Of a stretch of 64,000 bases of DNA, positions 8,682-20,226 are shown one piece after another. The DNA is from a bacterium (GTDB lineage Bacteria; Verrucomicrobiota; Kiritimatiellia; CAIKKV01; CAITUY01). Location of the stretch: NCBI GenBank assembly GCA_037128595.1, contig JBAXWB010000005.1, positions 1 to 64,000 of the forward strand, read 5' to 3'. Under the pieces are notes generated by a model. That model saw only the letters and a list, made by a program, of their open reading frames with translations, had not been told where the DNA came from and did not search any database. Every line of letters begins with the position of its first letter. The first letter of the stretch is position 1. The position numbers and the translations under genes were made by a program.

Positions 8682-10316
8682 TTATGGGGTAGAGCGGATG
8701 AACATCTGGTCCACATAGAGGGTGTCTTGTGACGTTTTGCCTGCGGTGCGATTGGTGTCCATGACCCGGACATACACCTTGCCCTTCACGGTTGCCGGTA
8801 GGGAAAAGGTTTGGAACGCGTTGTCATCCGTGGTCTTGGTCACCGTCAGCATGGAGCTGAAATTCACATTATCCGTGGAATAGGAGAATGCAAAATGATC
8901 GCCGTCCTGGTTGGTCGAGTGATGCGCCTGAATCGTGAATACGACGGACGTGCCGCCGGTGACATCAAACGTCCAGATATGGCTCAGGTAGGAATACCGT
9001 TTTTTGGCGGTCCCGCTGGAGAGTCCTTCTTTGATCGATTCATATACGTTGTCGGCGGTGAGCAGGGATGAAAGGCTTCCGGAAATAGTGCCCACGCTCC
9101 GGATTTCGCCTGACGCGAAATTATTCGTGGGCGCTGCGGGTGGGGGGGGTGGTGGCGGGGGAAGGGCCAACATTTCCGAGCCTACTGCGCTCAATAGCGG
9201 TTGGTTCCCGATGCTCAGCAGATCCTGACTGAGTTCCCAGATCATGACGCCGGCGAGGCCCTGCGCCTTGGCATACTGGCATTTCAGGCGGACCGAGACC
9301 GGATCCTCAAAGGTGACGATGGTTCCCCCATTGAGGGGGGAGGTGAGATAGGGAACCTGGGAAACACTGTCCCAGTTATAGGTGTAATTGAGGGTGGACG
9401 CGACCGTGTATTCGCAGGCATTTCCGCCGGCGGCGGGCTTATAGAGTTGGGTGGTCCCTGTGAACGCCAGACCGTAGAAAGGGATTCCTGAGACCAGCTT
9501 ATTGTAAGGCACCCCGCGTTGGTCATGGAAATACTGGCGGATACTTTGATCAATGGAGCCGGCCGCCAGGGGATCCAGGGGATTGGAGTAAAGCGGAGCA
9601 TTATGGCCGGACATCCCTGCCCAGGAGCCATAGTAGCAGTAGGTCATTACCCCGATCCAATCTAGTAATGGATGCAGGGTTGCGACATCAAAAAATTTAC
9701 CCCGCCAGTCGTCGGCATTAATGGTCATGGTCAGCATCAAATTAGGCGCCGCCTGTTTCCAGTAGGCGCGAATATCCTGAACCAGCAACGTCAGGTTCTG
9801 GCGGTCGGTGGTGTTTTCAGGGTATTCCCAATCGAGGTCGGCGCCATCATAGTGATTGGTCAGGCATAATGCCGTGAGAGTGGTCACGAATTTGGCGCGA
9901 GCGGTTGAATTCCCTGCCATCGGGGAGAAACCCAGTGAGTCCGTATAGCCGCCCAGTGAGAGCAACACTTTCTTGCCAGCGGTATGGGCGCGTTGCGTGA
10001 GCTCCGGTACAGGCGTTAAAAAGCCTTGTGGATAAGAAATACTGCCATCGGCATTCGGCCAGGCAAAGGCATGTATCACATGAGTCAGATTCTGAAGCGG
10101 GATGGCGGAAGGCGGGTACTCCTGGGTGGTCCATTCTGCGTAATAGCCCGCCACGATCTGGCTATGGGCTGTTAAGCTTCCCGACACTAAGAGCAGCGCT
10201 ATAGTGACTATTCTTCGCAGGAATGCGAAGCGGGTAGTCGAATGATACTTAAGCGGTGATTGATAAGAAAACCCTTCATTTGCCGCAAATAATCCCAACT
10301 GAATGCATGATTTCAT
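8682..10316 (-). CDS. Secreted GH18 chitinase-like glycosidase with C-terminal beta-sandwich domain
   Basis: A 544-residue exported glycosidase. The GH18 barrel runs from about residue 54 (VAGYYAEW) to 400, with the active-site motif DGADLDWE at 157-164 (catalytic Glu164), LLSLGGYT and the late WELSQD strand. A polyproline linker of eight residues separates a C-terminal beta-sandwich of about 145 residues, possibly carbohydrate-binding. The ATG at 10316 has AGGGGA about 9 bases upstream. The hydrophobic export segment (about 36-50) is preceded by an unusual 33-residue basic extension. GH18 also includes endo-beta-N-acetylglucosaminidases, so chitin is likely but not certain. Confidence 0.88.
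   Translation of the reverse strand: MKSCIQLGLFAANEGFSYQSPLKYHSTTRFAFLRRIVTIALLLVSGSLTAHSQIVAGYYAEWTTQEYPPSAIPLQNLTHVIHAFAWPNADGSISYPQGFLTPVPELTQRAHTAGKKVLLSLGGYTDSLGFSPMAGNSTARAKFVTTLTALCLTNHYDGADLDWEYPENTTDRQNLTLLVQDIRAYWKQAAPNLMLTMTINADDWRGKFFDVATLHPLLDWIGVMTYCYYGSWAGMSGHNAPLYSNPLDPLAAGSIDQSIRQYFHDQRGVPYNKLVSGIPFYGLAFTGTTQLYKPAAGGNACEYTVASTLNYTYNWDSVSQVPYLTSPLNGGTIVTFEDPVSVRLKCQYAKAQGLAGVMIWELSQDLLSIGNQPLLSAVGSEMLALPPPPPPPPAAPTNNFASGEIRSVGTISGSLSSLLTADNVYESIKEGLSSGTAKKRYSYLSHIWTFDVTGGTSVVFTIQAHHSTNQDGDHFAFSYSTDNVNFSSMLTVTKTTDDNAFQTFSLPATVKGKVYVRVMDTNRTAGKTSQDTLYVDQMFIRSTP
10206..10239. repeat. Imperfect palindrome in the signal-peptide region of the GH18 gene
   Basis: GACTA (10206-10210) and TAGTC (10235-10239) flank a core with TTCGCA (10213-10218) inverted as TGCGAA (10223-10228). 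It lies in the codons for TRFAFLRRIVT, between the N-terminal extension and the hydrophobic segment. The form is like a small REP palindrome that has become part of the coding sequence; only one copy is seen here. Confidence 0.4.
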
Positions 10317-10443
10317 TGAGTTATTTCCCCTGTGGTGTTGTCGTGAATAAGTCGTTGGTTTAGCACGCAATGGTAAGGAGCAGTTATCGTGCCTATTTAC
10401 CCTTGTCTTGACATCCCGGGAGAGTGTTGGCAGGTTTCCCTCC

Positions 10444-11814
10444 ATGAATTCTGCACTCTATATCCTGTTGGGTCTTGGCATTGGCGGCTTGCTGGGGGGC
10501 CTGATCGGCTGGCTATTGGGGCAACGTCGTATTTCGGCCACCGCATCGGACAGCCGTGTTGAAACGGAACTTCGCCAGCAAATCGTCCAGCGGGAATCTG
10601 AGCTGTCGCACATTCGTGAGGCGCTGGCGCAATCGCAGACGGCCCGCGCGTCGGCCGAGGCCAACTGCTCTGCCGCGGAAAACCTGTTGGCCGAACAGCG
10701 GCAGCGTCATGACCAGGCGTTGAAAGAAGCCCGCCTGGCGCAGGATAAGGCCATCGCCGATTTGCGTGAAGCGTTCAAGGCGCTGAGTGCCGATGCCCTG
10801 AAGCAGACGCAGCCCGAGTTCCTGCGTCTGGCCAATGAGACGCTCGCCAAGTTCCAGGAATCGGCCAAGGGGGACCTGGCCCAGCGCCAGCAGTCCATTG
10901 CCACCCTGGTCAAGCCGCTGGAGGAGCAGTTGAAGAACTACCAGCAACGCCTGCAGCAAAGCGAAGCCTCGCAGTCGACCACGCTGGGGGAAGTGAAAAA
11001 GCATCTCGAAACGCTGGCGCTCCAAAGCCAGTCGCTCTCGAACGAAACCCTGCAACTCCGGCGTGTACTCAGTTCGAACCAGGCCCGCGGCCGGTGGGGC
11101 GAAGAGACCCTGCGCCGTGTGGTTGAAGCCGCCGGTATGAGTGCCCACTGTGATTTTGTCGAACAGGCGCAGTCCGGTGACAGCAAGCCGGACCTGATCG
11201 TCCGGCTTCCGGGCGACCGGATGATCATCATCGACGCCAAGGTGCCGGATCTGGATTTCCTGGATGCGATGGAGGCGGCCGATCCCGTGAAGCGGGCCGA
11301 GGCGCTGGCGATTCATGCGGCGAAATTGAAAGGCACCATCAAGTCGCTGGCGGATCGCGATTATCCGCATCAGTTCCCGAACGCCCTGGATTACGTCGTA
11401 TTGTTTCTCCCCGCCGAATCCCTCTTCAGCGCCGCGCTGGAAGGGGACCGCGACCTGATCGTCTGGGCGGCCGGCAAGCAGATCATGCTGGCGACGCCCG
11501 CCTCGCTCATCGCGTTGCTGCGGTCCGTGAGTGTGAGCTGGCAGCAATATGCCCAGACTGAGAATGCCCAGGCGATTGCCGGGGCGGCGCAGGAGCTGTT
11601 TGCCCGGGTAACCAAGTTTATCGAGCATTTCGAGCGGATCCGTTATGGCTTGGACAAGGCGAATAACGCCTTCAATGACGCTATCGGCAGTTACGAGCGC
11701 ATGGTCCGGCCCAGCGGAGAAAAGCTCCTGAAGCTGGGCGGGGGAACGACCGGCAAAACCCTCGCCGATGTGCCGTTGCTCAATGCCTCACTCCGACTGC
11801 CGCCCTCGACCTGA
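10444..11814 (+). CDS. rmuC: DNA recombination protein RmuC homologue
   Basis: A 456-residue RmuC-family protein. An N-terminal membrane segment with a glycine zipper (about residues 3-24) is followed by a long coiled coil (about 35-200) rich in Gln, Glu and Ala, and then the nuclease-like RmuC domain with QARGRWGEETLRRVVEAAGM and IIDAKVPDLDFLDA. In E. coli RmuC limits inversions at short inverted repeats, probably as a nuclease; the activity here is inferred. The ATG at 10444 fits the membrane segment; it is transcribed divergently from the chitinase gene, with 127 bases between starts. Confidence 0.93.
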   Translation: MNSALYILLGLGIGGLLGGLIGWLLGQRRISATASDSRVETELRQQIVQRESELSHIREALAQSQTARASAEANCSAAENLLAEQRQRHDQALKEARLAQDKAIADLREAFKALSADALKQTQPEFLRLANETLAKFQESAKGDLAQRQQSIATLVKPLEEQLKNYQQRLQQSEASQSTTLGEVKKHLETLALQSQSLSNETLQLRRVLSSNQARGRWGEETLRRVVEAAGMSAHCDFVEQAQSGDSKPDLIVRLPGDRMIIIDAKVPDLDFLDAMEAADPVKRAEALAIHAAKLKGTIKSLADRDYPHQFPNALDYVVLFLPAESLFSAALEGDRDLIVWAAGKQIMLATPASLIALLRSVSVSWQQYAQTENAQAIAGAAQELFARVTKFIEHFERIRYGLDKANNAFNDAIGSYERMVRPSGEKLLKLGGGTTGKTLADVPLLNASLRLPPST

Positions 11815-11886
11815 GGGATATTATGGGGTCTTGCCTTTCATCGCCCCTTCTGACACTATCGGATTAATTATTGTTACAAAAATAAA

Positions 11887-12483
11887 ATGACTGCCAAAAT
11901 TCAATCTTCCCGCAAGCGGCGGCCAGGGGCTGGACGCAAGGCCGGCTCGACCAAATATGGGGAGCCCACCCGTGTGATCCGGCTGCCGGAATCGATGTGC
12001 CAGCAGGCGGCCATGCTGCTGGCCGCCCGCCTTGCGCCCAAACCGGGCGATATGATTGCGGAGATCACTGTGCCTGTTTTGAATGCTCCTTTATCCGCGC
12101 GGCCCTTGTTCCTCTCCCAGGTGGCCGCCGGCTTCCCTTCTCCTGCGGATGATCATATCGAGCAGCGGCTGGACCTTAATCAGTATATGATCCAACATGA
12201 TGCTGCGACCTACTTCGTGCGCGTCAAGGGGGACTCCATGATTGAGGCCGGCATCCGGGATAATGACGTGCTGGTGGTCGATCGCTCCGTCACCGCCCGC
12301 GTGGGCTGTATCGTGGTGGCGGTGGTGAATGGCGAGTTGACCGTCAAGACCCTGGGGCGGACCAAGGGCGGTCAACCCCTTCTGTCGCCAGCCAATGCCA
12401 ACTATGCGGCCCTTGAAATCAAGGAGGGCATGAGTTTTGAAGTGTGGGGCGTGGTGACCGGTTCGGTCCGGAAATTCAAATGA
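11887..12483 (+). CDS. umuD: UmuD-like S24 autopeptidase with N-terminal extension
   Basis: Subunit of the error-prone polymerase V, activated by self-cleavage. The C-terminal S24 domain shows the cleavage site AAGFPSP (Ala81-Gly82), the nucleophile Ser117 in VKGDSM and the general-base Lys154 in ELTVK. At 198 residues it has about 58 extra N-terminal residues compared with E. coli UmuD, including a basic [20 protein letters not shown] segment and RVIRLPES, resembling a small DNA-binding region found in some other UmuD proteins. The ATG follows an A-rich stretch without a clear Shine-Dalgarno site, and no E. coli-type LexA box is seen in the 72-base gap upstream. Confidence 0.9.
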   Translation: MTAKIQSSRKRRPGAGRKAGSTKYGEPTRVIRLPESMCQQAAMLLAARLAPKPGDMIAEITVPVLNAPLSARPLFLSQVAAGFPSPADDHIEQRLDLNQYMIQHDAATYFVRVKGDSMIEAGIRDNDVLVVDRSVTARVGCIVVAVVNGELTVKTLGRTKGGQPLLSPANANYAALEIKEGMSFEVWGVVTGSVRKFK

Positions 12484-13760
12484 ACCCGCGCGTGATCGCG
12501 CTCATTGACTGCAACAATTTCTACGTAAGTTGTGAGCGGGTGTTTAATCCGAAACTCGCCAGTCGGCCGGTGGTGGTGTTGTCCAATAATGATGGCTGCG
12601 CCGTGTCCCGTTCGAATGAAGCCAAGGCGCTGGGCATCAAGATGGGGGCCCCCTGGTTCACGTTGAAAGAACTGGCACGCCGGCAGGGGCTGGTGGCCTG
12701 CTCATCCAATTACGCGCTCTATGCCGACATGAGCAACCGCGTGATGTCCATCCTGGCGCAGTACAGTCCCTGTCAGGAAGTGTATTCCATTGATGAGTGC
12801 TTTCTGGATCTCACGGGTAGCCCCTGCCGGGATCTGCAGGAGCAGGGACAGGCGATCCGTGAGCGGATCCGGCAATGGACCGGGCTGCCGGTGTGTGTGG
12901 GGATGGCCTCCACCAAGACGCTGGCCAAACTGGCCAATCATATCGCCAAGAAAAACCCGCAGTTTGGCGGGGTTTGTGATCTCAATGCGATGTCGGATGA
13001 GGAGCGTGACAACTGGTTCGGTGGTCTGGGGGTGGGGGAGGTCTGGGGGGTGGGCCGCCGGCTGACGCCCAAGCTGGCCGAACTGGGGATTCAGTCGGTG
13101 TTGGATCTCAAGCGGGCGGAACCGGCGCGGTTGCGGTCGCATTTCTCGGTGATGATGGAGAAGACCAACCGGGAGTTGAATGGCCGGGTGTGTATTGAGA
13201 TGGAGGAGATCACTCCGCCCAAAAAGCAGATTATGAGCTCACGCTCGTTCGGGGTGCCGGTGTCGGATTTGCAGAGTCTGGAGGAGTCGGTGGCGTTGTA
13301 TGTGAGCCGGGCTGCGGAAAAACTGCGGCGTCAGAAATCCTATGCCGGCTCCCTGCAGGTCTCGATCCGGACGAGTCCGTTCAATCCCGCGATACCGTAT
13401 TATGGCAACAGCATTACCCTGTCATTGCCCACGCCCACCGATGACACCCTGCAACTGACCAAGGTGGCGTTGTGGGGGCTGGCTCGCATTTACCGTCCGG
13501 GCTTCCGTTACCAGAAGGCGGGTGTGATGTTGTCGGAGTTGGTCCCGCCCTCGGCGGTGCAGCCGGACCTCTTTGCGGGTCGGACGGACAGCCGGAGCCG
13601 GGTGTTGATGGGGGTGCTGGATGGGGTGAACCGCAAGCTCGGGCGCGGGACCTTACATTCGGCCCGGGAGGGGTTCACGCAACCCTGGAAGATGAAGCAG
13701 GATCACAAAAGCCCCGGTTACACCACCCGGTGGGATGAATTGCCTGAAGCCGTGGCGTGA
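12480..13760 (+). CDS. umuC: DNA polymerase V catalytic subunit
   Basis: A 426-residue Y-family translesion polymerase. Catalytic carboxylates are Asp10 in [12 protein letters not shown] and Asp105-Glu106 in [10 protein letters not shown]; the little-finger domain follows from about 240, and the C-terminus ([20 protein letters not shown]) is the DUF4113 region typical of UmuC rather than DinB. The ATG overlaps the umuD stop as ATGA, so the pair is translationally coupled. Its last 43 bases overlap the convergent membrane protein gene. Confidence 0.95.
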   Translation: MNPRVIALIDCNNFYVSCERVFNPKLASRPVVVLSNNDGCAVSRSNEAKALGIKMGAPWFTLKELARRQGLVACSSNYALYADMSNRVMSILAQYSPCQEVYSIDECFLDLTGSPCRDLQEQGQAIRERIRQWTGLPVCVGMASTKTLAKLANHIAKKNPQFGGVCDLNAMSDEERDNWFGGLGVGEVWGVGRRLTPKLAELGIQSVLDLKRAEPARLRSHFSVMMEKTNRELNGRVCIEMEEITPPKKQIMSSRSFGVPVSDLQSLEESVALYVSRAAEKLRRQKSYAGSLQVSIRTSPFNPAIPYYGNSITLSLPTPTDDTLQLTKVALWGLARIYRPGFRYQKAGVMLSELVPPSAVQPDLFAGRTDSRSRVLMGVLDGVNRKLGRGTLHSAREGFTQPWKMKQDHKSPGYTTRWDELPEAVA

Positions 13761-14932
13761 ACTTTCAGCGTCTGGTTCAGGACATACGCCAGCCAGGCCT
13801 GCTCTTCAACGGACCGGTCGGAAAGCAGCCCGATTCTCCTTCCGCTTTTCGGGATGATTTGAATCTCCATGACGGGCCGGTTATTGACTTTCACGCTACT
13901 GGGGCCGACCCGGATGGCGTCAATCGAGTCGAGGGGGAGCTTCTGCTCGCTGGTTTTGAAAGGCCCGATGACCCGGTAGGCCAGCATATTGTTGACGACG
14001 GCGATCAGGACTTTACGCTTGGCCATATTTATGGCGATGACCAAAATCAGAAGGCCGATGGCCCAGAAGACGGCAATGAACAGATAGACCGGCAAAGGCG
14101 GGTGCCCCTTGATCATGAGTACCGTAAAAACGGTCATGAACCCGTTCCAAACCAAACTGAAGGCGAATAGCCCCTGACTCCCTTTCCACAAGCCTAGCGG
14201 CGGAACGGAGATGGCCAGACCGTGGGGATCGGCCTGGCAGGTGATGTCGGTGCCAGCGGGTTTCGAGACCGCCATGCTGGTGTTTTCTTCGCCCACATCA
14301 AGTTCGATCACCGGCTCCGTGTGGTCTGCCATTGCGGAATGTCCGCCCAGAGAGAGCGAGGCGGCCAGAACATCGGCCAATGGCCTGAGCAGATCATGAG
14401 GATAGGCGGGGGCCATCCACAGGGGTTTCCCGGTGACGGACACCGCCTCCAGCGAGGCCAGGTCCGGGGCATAGGTCTGGGTGCTCCCATCCGCGTTGGT
14501 CACGGTCATGCCTCCTTTTCGAACGATCAGCTGGCGCAGTTCAGCGATCGGCCGCTTGCGGCGGATGGGGATGGGACCGAGCTGGTCAATGGCCCGGATA
14601 AACCCATCCCCGACCACGATTTCAGAATGCGAGTTGTCTTTGATGATCGCGATGCCAATCATGATTAGGCCGAGCCCTGCGGCCAGTCCTGGAAGTCCCG
14701 CCAGCCCGAATCCAATGTCAATCCAGCGTCCGAACCCGGGATCATGAAGGCCGCTGGCAAACGCATCGCGTATCCAGAAGAGCATAAAGCCGGTGATAAA
14801 CAGGCCAAGGCCGATGGGGGCCCAGCCGAGCTTTCGGGCATTGCCCAGGTTCCGTGTGGGGAGGACATAACGGGTCACGCTCATGCTCTCCCTGATGACT
14901 TTGATTTCAGGCGGAAGTGTGGATGTGCTCAT
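13718..14932 (-). CDS. Uncharacterised membrane protein with two helix pairs
   Basis: I do not recognise a named family. From the ATG at 14932 (an upstream in-frame ATG is at 14950) the protein has about 404 residues. Hydrophobic segments form two pairs: [17 protein letters not shown] plus a Gly-rich segment [21 protein letters not shown] in the N-terminal part, and [20 protein letters not shown] plus [20 protein letters not shown] near the middle. The regions after each pair are soluble and beta-rich. The two similar halves suggest an internal duplication. Its end overlaps umuC by 43 bases on the opposite strand. Confidence 0.65.
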   Translation of the reverse strand: MSTSTLPPEIKVIRESMSVTRYVLPTRNLGNARKLGWAPIGLGLFITGFMLFWIRDAFASGLHDPGFGRWIDIGFGLAGLPGLAAGLGLIMIGIAIIKDNSHSEIVVGDGFIRAIDQLGPIPIRRKRPIAELRQLIVRKGGMTVTNADGSTQTYAPDLASLEAVSVTGKPLWMAPAYPHDLLRPLADVLAASLSLGGHSAMADHTEPVIELDVGEENTSMAVSKPAGTDITCQADPHGLAISVPPLGLWKGSQGLFAFSLVWNGFMTVFTVLMIKGHPPLPVYLFIAVFWAIGLLILVIAINMAKRKVLIAVVNNMLAYRVIGPFKTSEQKLPLDSIDAIRVGPSSVKVNNRPVMEIQIIPKSGRRIGLLSDRSVEEQAWLAYVLNQTLKVHATASGNSSHRVV

Positions 14933-14985
14933 GGCCGGAATATTAATCATAATCTTATCGTAATCCTAATCTTAATCGCTCTGGC

Positions 14986-16896
14986 TTATTCGAACACGGC
15001 CACGTTGCCGGCCGTGAACAGGCGTTTGGCCTGGGCGGGGGCCGTGCCCTGGCCATCAATGATGACGTAATAGACTTTGGCGCCGTCGCCATACCAGTCG
15101 GTATGGGCGCCCCGCAGTTCGAGCATCCCTCGCAAAAAGTCAATCCATTGGCGTGCGTCATGAGCCGGCTTGCCGGTCCAGGGGGGGGGGCGGTGAAATT
15201 CGATTTGACTGGTGCTCTCCGCATGAACCGTAAAGCGGGGACAACCCGAAACGTAGGCCTGGATCTGAGCGCGCGCCTTGCCTGGCGCCTCGATCCGGAA
15301 TGGGCCCCGGGGATCGGTTTGCTCAATGAACTGGGCGGCCTGATAGACGGCTTCAGAGGGGGAATCCCGCATCTGGTTGAGAACAATCACCAGTGCCGGG
15401 ATGAGGATGATGGCTAGCCCGGCATAGCCTGAATCAAGAAGAGTTTGAACAGAAGCACGCGAAGGTCGCAAAGAAGAATATTCTTTTACGCCTTCGGCGG
15501 AAGCCCCGTTTTCACTTTGCGGTCTTTGCGAGCTTCTGTTTAAAAGTATTTTCTTCTCCGTGATTTTATCAAGGCCCAAGGTTGCCAGGCAGGCCATGAA
15601 GGGCAGGGCCAGCAGGGCCCCATACATGTCAGGGGTGCAGGAGATGACCAAGGTTCCCAGTCCGGCAACGGTCAGGGCGCGGAAGGGCGGCGTGGTGAGT
15701 TTGGCGGGTAACGTGGCGATGGCCAGAAAGGCCAGAGGTAAAAGCCAGCCGAAGCGGGTGATCAGGCGGATTCCCATGGTGACGGGCTGGCCATTCACCA
15801 GAAGCAGGCCGGCGGCAAGGGCGAGGAGGGCGGCAAGCCACAGGCCCCAGCGTCCGCGAAAGAGCGCGAGGGCCGGGGAAGCCAGTAGCAGGAGCGGGAT
15901 CAGCAGCGCGCCGACCACTCCCCCCTTATGTGCCATCATGAGGAGTGCGGTCATGAGCAGCCAGGCCGGGATCAGCCAGATCCGTTTTCTTTGCGTGCTT
16001 TGCGACTTCTGTTCAAATTTATTCTCTTGATACTGACCGTGTTGTGCCAGGGACTGGCCCCATTTCAATAGAATCAGAAGATAGACCGGCAAGAGCGCGA
16101 GCAGGAGTCCCCGGCCTGTGGCCCAGTAATTGTAGCGCATGAAGACGGGAGAGAACAGGTAGAGGATAGCCAGCCAGCCGGCCGAAGCGTCCGTTTTAAA
16201 CAGGTACCGGCCCAGTGCCCAGGCTCCGGAAAACCCGGTGAGCCCGAAGGCGAGGGACAGGAGATAAAAGCCCCAATCCACTCCCGTATGGCCTAGCATC
16301 TGGATGGTGGCCAGCACCAGGGGTTGCGCGCTGGAGTAGGAGCGGGGGGTGAACCCGAGGAGGGACAGCGGATGGATGAGCCAGGAGATGCGCTGTTCAA
16401 CCGCAATGTTGCCAGCCAAATCCTGCCACTTATAGGTGTCGATTCCGGCGATATGGGTCAGGGGGAGCACCAGGAGTGCGAAGAGAATGGCGGCAGTAGT
16501 GAGAGGATGCGGGAGAGAAGAGAATTTGAACAGAAGTCGCGAAGATCGCGAAGGGGAAATAGGGTTTCCGCCGAAGGCGGGGAAGAAAACTCTTCTTTGC
16601 GTGCTTTGCGACTTCTGTTCAAACTCTTCCCGTTTTCTATTGCACGCGGTGAAAAGGATTCCGACGGCTCCTGCCAGGAGTCCATGGGCGATGGCGAGTG
16701 AGTTGGCCGTAATGGGAATCGCCGACACATGAAGGGCGATGGGGATGGCCACATTGATGGAAATCATGGCAGGCCCCCAGCCGGCAAGAATCGCGTTCCA
16801 TGAGTATCGCTCCAAGAATAGGCGACTCAGCAACCAGGGCGTAAGCCCGATGGCGAGAATAAGTGAAGCGATGTGGCCGGCGGCTAGACTGTTCAC
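14986..16896 (-). CDS. Polytopic membrane protein carrying in-frame palindromic repeats
   Basis: A 636-residue multi-pass protein, function unknown; the overall shape (about a dozen helices, then a soluble C-terminal domain of about 120 residues) resembles large GT-C-like or YfhO-like membrane proteins. The start is a GTG (16894-16896) directly after the stop of the upstream Pro-rich gene. Three insertions interrupt it: FEQKSQSTQR peptides near residues 92 and 298 and a related frame-shifted copy near 455, each encoded by palindromic DNA. They sit in hydrophilic stretches between membrane segments, so the frame stays open. Confidence 0.7.
   Translation of the reverse strand: MNSLAAGHIASLILAIGLTPWLLSRLFLERYSWNAILAGWGPAMISINVAIPIALHVSAIPITANSLAIAHGLLAGAVGILFTACNRKREEFEQKSQSTQRRVFFPAFGGNPISPSRSSRLLFKFSSLPHPLTTAAILFALLVLPLTHIAGIDTYKWQDLAGNIAVEQRISWLIHPLSLLGFTPRSYSSAQPLVLATIQMLGHTGVDWGFYLLSLAFGLTGFSGAWALGRYLFKTDASAGWLAILYLFSPVFMRYNYWATGRGLLLALLPVYLLILLKWGQSLAQHGQYQENKFEQKSQSTQRKRIWLIPAWLLMTALLMMAHKGGVVGALLIPLLLLASPALALFRGRWGLWLAALLALAAGLLLVNGQPVTMGIRLITRFGWLLPLAFLAIATLPAKLTTPPFRALTVAGLGTLVISCTPDMYGALLALPFMACLATLGLDKITEKKILLNRSSQRPQSENGASAEGVKEYSSLRPSRASVQTLLDSGYAGLAIILIPALVIVLNQMRDSPSEAVYQAAQFIEQTDPRGPFRIEAPGKARAQIQAYVSGCPRFTVHAESTSQIEFHRPPPWTGKPAHDARQWIDFLRGMLELRGAHTDWYGDGAKVYYVIIDGQGTAPAQAKRLFTAGNVAVFE
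15444..15544. repeat. Palindromic element copy A within the membrane-protein gene
   Basis: About 101 bp with termini TTTGAACAGAAGC and GCTTCTGTTTAAA that are inverted with one mismatch. Inside are GCGAAGG/GGTCTTTGCG-type arms and a palindromic core CGCCTTCGGCGGA. On the coding strand it is read in a different frame from copies B and C and still contains no stop codon. Confidence 0.75.
15989..16020. repeat. Half palindromic element, copy B
   Basis: CTTTGCGTGCTTTGCGACTT followed by CTGTTCAAATTT is one arm of the same element as copies A and C, without the second arm. It encodes KFEQKSQSTQRK on the minus strand, the same peptide and frame as copy C. Confidence 0.7.
16525..16623. repeat. Palindromic element copy C within the membrane-protein gene
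   Basis: About 99 bp bounded by TTTGAACAGAAGT and ACTTCTGTTCAAA, a perfect 13-bp inverted pair. The core TCCGCCGAAGGCG is the reverse complement of the copy A core, so the two copies lie in opposite orientation. It encodes the hydrophilic insertion FEQKSQSTQRRVFFPAFGGN. Confidence 0.75.
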
Positions 16897-17556
16897 TCAA
16901 AGTCCTGATGTGCTGACTTCCGGTGGAGGTTCCGGAGGAGGTATCGGCGGCGGTCCTGGTGGCGGCCCCGGTGGCGGCGAGGGCGGCGGTTTGGGTGTGG
17001 GCGGCGGTGTGGCACCATGGGAGGTACGCGAACCTCCACTGCCGCCAAAGGCGCCGCCCCCCTCCTTGCCTGAAAGGGTTTTGTACCGCTCGAGATTTTT
17101 CTGGCCGACGAGCACCAAGGGGAATTCTGCTACCGGCGCATCGTTGGGGAGGGATGAGAAAGTGAACATATCACGGGCAATCCGGGGCGGGGGCAACTCA
17201 TATTTATCAGTGGGTTTCTGTGCCGCGATCTCGGCATCAACCGCCGTCATCGTCGCCAGTTTATTGCCGAATTCGACCTTCGGGGGTGCCGCGTTCGGTT
17301 TGTCGGAGGGGGGGCTGCCGGGCTGGGTATTGGCCTCGCCTGAAGGCGCAGGCTCTGAAGCAGGCGTTTGACTGCTCTCATTTCCCTTCAGCATCGCTTG
17401 CAATTCAGCCAGATTGTCGGGTTCCGGGGTGCGGGAGACAAAAAAAAAGTAGCTGGCAATGAGTGAGCATGCCAAGACGCACAACAACAGGATGATAATG
17501 TTAAACCGTTTATTACTGTCTTTCACGGAAAGGCCCCCTTGTGAGGACGTCCTCAT
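16897..17556 (-). CDS. Single-pass membrane protein with Gly-rich and Pro-rich tail
   Basis: Not recognised. From the ATG at 17556 (GGGG 6 bases upstream; a TTG at 17577 is an alternative) it has about 219 residues: a short basic N-terminus, one membrane helix ([20 protein letters not shown]), a low-complexity Pro/Ser linker, a conserved-looking stretch [13 protein letters not shown] followed by EFPLVLVGQ, then [10 protein letters not shown] and a PPP-repeat tail of about 35 residues. TonB-like or GspC-like proteins have a similar plan, but no family motif is visible. Its stop is directly followed by the GTG of the polytopic membrane protein, so the two form a pair. Confidence 0.6.
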   Translation of the reverse strand: MRTSSQGGLSVKDSNKRFNIIILLLCVLACSLIASYFFFVSRTPEPDNLAELQAMLKGNESSQTPASEPAPSGEANTQPGSPPSDKPNAAPPKVEFGNKLATMTAVDAEIAAQKPTDKYELPPPRIARDMFTFSSLPNDAPVAEFPLVLVGQKNLERYKTLSGKEGGGAFGGSGGSRTSHGATPPPTPKPPPSPPPGPPPGPPPIPPPEPPPEVSTSGL

Positions 17557-17636
17557 ACAAGCCCCATCATTATCCAAGAAACCATTGCATTGAGCAAGAT
17601 GGATTTCGTAAGGTGTACAGATTGGAGAAACGATTT

Positions 17637-19831
<2,195 letters not shown>

Positions 19832-19836
19832 TAAGC

Positions 19837-20190
19837 ATGACGACGACACTGTTGTTTTTGGGAATGGGTTCTGCACCGGCTGGTGGCCAGGCGCAGGGCG
19901 GTAGCGGGATGTTGATGATGGGCTATATGGTCATCATTTTTGCTTTGTTCTATTTCATGATGATCCGGCCCCAGCAGAAACGCGAAAAGGAACGCCGGGC
20001 GATGGTCGATAGCATCAAGGCGGGCGATCGCGTCATGTTCTGCGGCGGAATGATCGGTATCGTGGCGACCGTCAAGGACCAGATGCTGGTGATCAAGGTG
20101 TCGGAGACCACCAAGGTGGATATTGTCCGGAGTGCGGTGGTCCGCGTGCTGGGCAAGGACGAAGTTCCCGCCAGTGTTGAAACCAAGTAA
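19837..20190 (+). CDS. yajC: Preprotein translocase subunit YajC
   Basis: Small inner-membrane partner of SecDF. 117 residues with one membrane helix (MMGYMVIIFALFYFMMI) followed by the signature RPQQKREKERRAM, then the soluble domain with IKAGDRVMFCGGMIGIV. AAGGAG at 19819-19824, with a slightly long spacing, precedes the ATG. It lies between tgt and secDF as in many bacteria. Confidence 0.95.
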   Translation: MTTTLLFLGMGSAPAGGQAQGGSGMLMMGYMVIIFALFYFMMIRPQQKREKERRAMVDSIKAGDRVMFCGGMIGIVATVKDQMLVIKVSETTKVDIVRSAVVRVLGKDEVPASVETK

Positions 20191-20226
20191 GAAGTAGTGG
20201 CTGAGGGTAGCGAGGAGTAGGTCGAT

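Noticed and set aside
10513-11628. Minus-strand open frame of 371 codons
   Set aside because: Antisense to rmuC; low-complexity Gln/Arg/Leu composition from the coding strand.
11815-11886. LexA/SOS box upstream of umuDC
   Set aside because: No CTGT-N8-ACAG or other symmetrical site could be found in the gap.
16923-17010. Tandem GGCGGC-type repeat as a CRISPR or satellite
   Set aside because: It is the coding DNA of the PPP-repeat tail of the minus-strand protein; units are irregular and short.
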